NCBI GenBank assembly: GCA_003024985.2
Contig: PXIH01S0003596.1
Length of the DNA: 21,637 nucleotides
From: Euperipatoides rowelli
Lineage: Eukaryota > Onychophora > Udeonychophora > Euonychophora > Peripatopsidae
Direction: 5' to 3' (one strand)
The notes below the pieces were generated by a model. It did no database searches. It had not been told where the DNA came from and saw nothing but the letters and a program-made list of their open reading frames with translations. Position numbers and translations under genes: made by a program. Numbering within the stretch: position 1 is the first letter of the stretch; the number at the start of each line of letters is the position of its first letter. This document shows positions 17,926 through 21,637 of this stretch, piece after piece.

Positions 17926-17964
17926 TAGTCCAGCAAGGTTGATAGGGACAACCTCGCTGGACTA
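17926..17964. repeat. strong 16-bp hairpin
   Basis: Arms TAGTCCAGCAAGGTTG (17926-17941) and CAACCTCGCTGGACTA (17949-17964) pair at 15 of 16 positions around a 7-base loop. The position between the two 48-bp repeats suggests it belongs to the same element. It is GC-richer than its surroundings. Confidence 0.85.
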
Positions 17965-18155
17965 TAGTCTGTTGTTGTCGTCATATTTGTATTTGTATTT
18001 GTAATGTCAAGAATTAAAATCTTGATAATCTCTGCCTTTTTTACTTTTATTTCTCGGATTGAATTGTTTTCATAGTCAAAATCTACTATCTAAGATTTTT
18101 ATCCACAAAACACTTTTTATCTTCTTTAATCTAGCCAAGAATCATTGAACTATAG

Positions 18156-18203
18156 TATTGGCGACAGGAAGAGCATTTATTGAAAAAGATCGCCAGCTAT
18201 TAA
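18156..18203. repeat. 48-bp direct repeat, copy 2
   Basis: Matches 17823-17870 with one substitution (GATAGG to GACAGG), which turns the internal stem from 7 to 6 bp. The pair spans 381 bases. Confidence 0.85.
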
Positions 18204-18315
18204 AGTGATGTTCATGTTAGATTTTTTCGGTGTGTTTCATTTATTTAGTTTATACCTGGTCACGTGAACATTTAATTTTATAGACAAACGATCAAATTTA
18301 GCCCTTTCTGAGTAT

Positions 18316-18693
18316 CAAAGTACTCGATCATGTACAGCTTTGGTGGTCCAGCGGTTATGGCTGCTGCTGGATTTTGAAAATGTGCATATAAGGGATCGGG
18401 TTCGATCCCTGGGCAGCCTTGGAGCTAAAGGATGACAAAATTTTCTTTCATCGTCGTACGGCACCGTGGATTTATTATAATCATTATTCTCTATGTAATA
18501 GAATTTTCGATGACAAAATGGATTTATGGCGAACTATGAACGGAACACGAACACGGACATGGCATCATTGTTGTATCCGGTTTAGAAGATTGTAAAAACC
18601 ATACACAATGTATATATGTATATAGAAGTTTAACTTTCCTTAGCCGTTAGGCAGGATTAATAAAGTTTAAAAAAAAACAAAGTACTCGATCAT
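18316..18693 (+). mobile_element. full-length tRNA-derived SINE with perfect 16-bp TSD
   Basis: CAAAGTACTCGATCAT occurs at 18316-18331 and 18678-18693, flanking a 346-base insert. The head carries the Pol III A box TGGTCCAGCGG (18344-18354) and the B box GGTTCGATCCC (18399-18409), about 45 bases apart. A non-tRNA body of about 250 bases follows, ending TTAATAAAGTTTAAAAAAA. A second copy at 14281 and a probable relative on - at 10355 share the body or head wording. The perfect TSD suggests a recent insertion by a LINE machinery. The 3' end is not visibly shared with the LINE 3' ends in this window, so the partner LINE is unknown. The family was not recognised. Confidence 0.88.
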
Positions 18694-18951
18694 AATATAA
18701 TAGTTCAGTATGTTTTTATGCAGCAATAATTCCGATGCAAGTGAAGATGAAATTCTAACTTATTAATAAAATGAGCAAAAAAATGTTTGTATCGAAGACT
18801 ATTTTACAAAGACTAGCATTTTCAAATCACTACATTAATCCTTTCAGGTAAATCTTGCAAGCCTTACTTACAGGGATATTTTAAAAAAAAAAAGAATGAT
18901 CAGACCCTTGATGCCAATCTTAATTTTTTTAATTACTTTTTAGTATATTAG
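18694..18951. other. short non-coding spacer
   Basis: AT-rich DNA between the SINE and the LINE. It may include 5' LINE sequence too decayed to read. No gene was seen. Confidence 0.4.
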
Positions 18952-21222
18952 TGATGCACTTGGCTAGTAAATCGATCTTGTTCTCCAGGTCCAGACCTTA
19001 TTAGTTTTGGTGTTTATAACATTTTTAACCATTTATTTAATAGAGTATTGTATGTTTTATTTAATGAGTTAATCAATGTTAGTTATTTGAACTGTCAATT
19101 GTTTGAGTCATATTTGGTGTTACTTATAAAAAGGAATATTGCACCATCACAGTTCGTTGAATTGAAGTCTCCCAGGCCCATTTGCATTCAAAACTTCAAT
19201 TCTAAGTTGTTTGCCAAAATTTTGAACAGTAAGCTTTCTTTTCATTTGCCCAGGACTTTATCTCCATTTCAATTTGCCTTCAAAAACTTGAATATTCATA
19301 TACCCATATTTATACTACAGGAAGCTATTTTTGAAATAAACAAGCAAAAGCTGGAGAAGGCAGTAATCATATTTGTTGATGTATCCAAGGCTTTCGAATT
19401 TGTTAATCTTAAGTTTTTATTACAGGTAATCATCAATAGTTTTGGTAATTCTAATCTTGCAAGAGGGCTGATCAACTATATATCTAACAAATCTGTGAGT
19501 ATTAAATTTCAGAATAGACTATATTACACCCTTGCTTTGAAAAGAGGTTTGACTCAGGGTTCTCCCCTGAGTTCAAATCTCTTCGCTGTGTACACTAACA
19601 ATTTAGTTATACAGCTGAACAATCTCAACTTGGGTATCCATTTACCAAACTTTGGTGCTGCTATGTCCCGTATTGCGTACTTAGATGATATAACCATCAT
19701 CTTGGAAGACATGGACTATATTCATCTAGTGTTCAACACCATTAGAAATTTTTTGGTTGTGACAGGCTCCCAGTTCAATAATGAAAAAACTTTTGTGTGG
19801 AGACCTTATTTGAATCGAATGATGGAAATTTTAATCAAGCATTTCCATCTAAATTTATGGGCATCTCCTTTCCTTTTGATGGTATTGTTACTAGAAATAA
19901 GATACGATTAGAACTTTTAGATATTTTCGATGGCATACAGGACCGATTACAGTCTAAATACTTATCCTTGCTAACTAGAGTAAGAATTATTAACTGATAT
20001 ATGTTCAGCCATATCTATTACTTTGGATATCACTTTAAGTTTACCAAAAGATTTATTGACAGGGTCTATTCAATTGTAAATAAGATTTTGTGGAATAAGA
20101 AGCTTATCCCCATATCCAAATTTAAGGTGATGCTCCAAATTTCTAAAGGTGGTCTCGGTTTACACAACTTAGAGATGATTCTGACTATAATTATGCTTTT
20201 CTGGTGTTCATAAGGTTAAAACAGTCTCTCCTGGTGTTATGGAGGTAGATCCAACAGACACTCCTCCGCCGGACTTAATACAGTCTCACCCCTTTTATTC
20301 TATAGCTGCAAGTTTTATTGACATAGTAGACACTTTGGATCAGGAGATCACTTCTAAGATTCAATACAAGCTATATTACAACATTATAAGTGATGTCACT
20401 TTGGTGAGCAATGAAGCAAGGCTTATTCGGTTCTTTACTAGGATTATCGTTACATGAACTATCCCCCTAATATTTTCTATTTTATTTTTAAGACCCTTCA
20501 TCAGGCGCATATGACTAAAGTTTTAATGATTTCTAAATATGGGCTTAATATAGATGACCAATGTGTCTTTTGCAATTTACCAGAGGACGATAGTCATATC
20601 TTTTCTGGGTGCAATTATTTTTTTTTTCATTTAGAAATAAGTTATGGTATTACACAGGGTTTCAGTTAAATAACTCTAATGTTATGAGTTTGGGGCTTTT
20701 CTTATTGCCAAATAGTGAAGTTTGTGTTATTCTTTTTTTATGGCCTATTCCTATTATGGAAAACCAGGAATGCAGCAGTTTTCAACGGTTGTAGGCTAAA
20801 AATTTGGCCTTATTTTGCATCAGAGCTCAGAATTTTGTATAACAATGATAATTTAGATTTGGAGGCTGAGATAGTACAGAGGAAATGTTGGAATAACAGC
20901 TGTAAGTTGTTTTTTGATAATATAATTTTATACAATGGATTATAATTACTTATTGAGCAAAGTAGTCTAAGTAAATTTCCCAATCTTTATTTTCATAAAA
21001 AAAAGAAAAAGGAAAAAAGTGGATCAATGTGGTAGCCAAATTTCTTTTTTGTTGAATTAATTGTGTTGTATGAACTATGCTGTTTAAAGTGTTTTGTATA
21101 ATTATTTCTCAATTGATGTAATTTAGTCTTCTTGTTAATAAACATTTTTAAGGGAGAAAATCCCCCCACCCCCCAAAAATTCAGACTGTTTGATTAATAA
21201 AAAATAAAAAAAAAAAAAAAAT
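18952..21222 (+). mobile_element. 5'-truncated L1/Tx1-like LINE with poly(A) tail
   Basis: An open frame from 18952 to 19911 starts in mid-protein (no endonuclease) with SCSPGPDLISFGVY, the PGPDG block that opens the L1 RT. Then come RPICIQNFNSKLFAKIL (RT2), FVDVSKAFEFVN (motif A), RGLTQGSPLSSNLFA (motif B) and AYLDD (motif C, codons at 19678-19689), where L1 usually has FADD. A frameshift near 19790-19850 moves the thumb (FMGISFPFDG) to another frame, followed by an in-frame TGA at 19998, KGGLGLHNL near 20150, two more shifts and a C-terminal zinc knuckle CVFCNLPEDDSHIFSGC (C-x2-C-x7-H-x4-C) near 20560-20615. The coding part ends at about 20945. A 3' UTR and an A-rich tail follow at 21204-21222. 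No TSD was found. Dead copy. Confidence 0.88.
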
Positions 21223-21637
21223 GAAAGTAAGATTCTTGATTAGGATTTCAGATGATTAAAATGAAAAATTATCACTACTCCATCATCTAAGATATTGTAA
21301 TTACTAATCATTTAATTTCAAGACCTTTAATAAATTCAAGTTTTAGCTATAAGAATTTTTTTTTGTCAGCCCTTATGAAAACCAAATCTCATGAAGTAAC
21401 AAAGTAACCGTAACCGCTTCTCTAGCAGGGTTACAAAGTTTGAAACGAAACGAATGAAATGGAAGAGATTTTTTAATGACAAACAGTCTGGTTCATTTGT
21501 AGGCCTAATGACGAACGGAAAAGTATCGAATATTTTAAATAATTCAAAAGGTTGGTATTTCTGTCTGAGGTGAGAGAGTTGTATGATCACGATAGTAAAT
21601 ATCTTGAATTTAAGTTATTTTTTGATAGATGGTGCCG
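21223..21637. other. no assigned gene; possible acceptor-like site
   Basis: After the LINE tail the sequence is AT-rich, then more balanced from 21400. A T-run plus GTCAG at 21357-21370 resembles a splice acceptor, but no frame stays open across it. One + frame is open at about 21397-21570 (contains SNRNRFSSRVTKFETKR) without a start or a known motif, and it overlaps a minus-strand open frame. Neither is supported as a gene. Confidence 0.35.

Noticed and set aside
18332-18420. Functional tRNA gene
   Set aside because: A and B boxes are present, but the cloverleaf does not close, and the sequence continues into a repeated body with poly(A) and TSD.
21366-21590. 74-codon minus-strand open frame
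   Set aside because: No motif and no start context; it overlaps an equally long plus-strand frame, so neither has support.

Overview
This is a metazoan, repeat-dense, AT-rich genomic window. It shows no bacterial gene organisation: there are no operons and no ribosome binding sites, and coding signal is sparse. What it does hold is non-LTR and LTR retrotransposon debris, tRNA-derived SINEs with target-site duplications (TSDs), fold-back elements and one plausible spliced gene. The TE mix (L1/Tx1-like, CR1/Jockey-like and RTE-like LINEs, a Mag/K02A2.6-like Ty3/Gypsy element, tRNA-SINEs) would fit an invertebrate such as a mollusc or other protostome. That is an inference, and I cannot name the species. 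An 89-base N gap (10992-11080) and four single Ns mark this as a draft assembly.

Layout, left to right. 490-1862: a decayed CR1/Jockey-type LINE reverse transcriptase on +. 2907-3019: a possible single coding exon on -, unrecognised. 4555-8683: a broken Ty3/Gypsy element on -, readable in order as 5' LTR, primer-binding site, gag with zinc knuckle, protease, RT and RNase H, then truncated. Its protease is split by a second, coding-free LTR element on + (5809-7413) with two LTRs of about 0.6 kb, a polypurine tract and an ATAT TSD. 8888-9110: tail of another LINE on -. 9461-9732: a fold-back MITE with a CCACC TSD. 10340-10898: two SINEs on - placed end to end, bounded by three copies of the same target motif. 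12440-12550: another tRNA-derived SINE head. 12829-12992: a 10-bp-period array that reads as contiguous heat-shock elements. 13003-13750: 3' end of an RTE-like LINE on -. 14268-14658 and 18316-18693: two members of one SINE family on +, each with TSDs. 15190-15598: the best host-gene candidate, a small secreted glycoprotein on - with a strong splice acceptor before its ATG and a polyadenylation signal after its stop. 16523-18203: diverged direct repeats and fold-backs. 18952-21222: a long L1/Tx1-like LINE on + with poly(A) tail.

The genes do not form a pathway. The story is one of layered insertions: non-autonomous LTR element into Gypsy, SINE next to SINE, and LINE fragments supplying the type of machinery the SINEs depend on. 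All protein assignments come from reading motifs by eye. No database search was possible.
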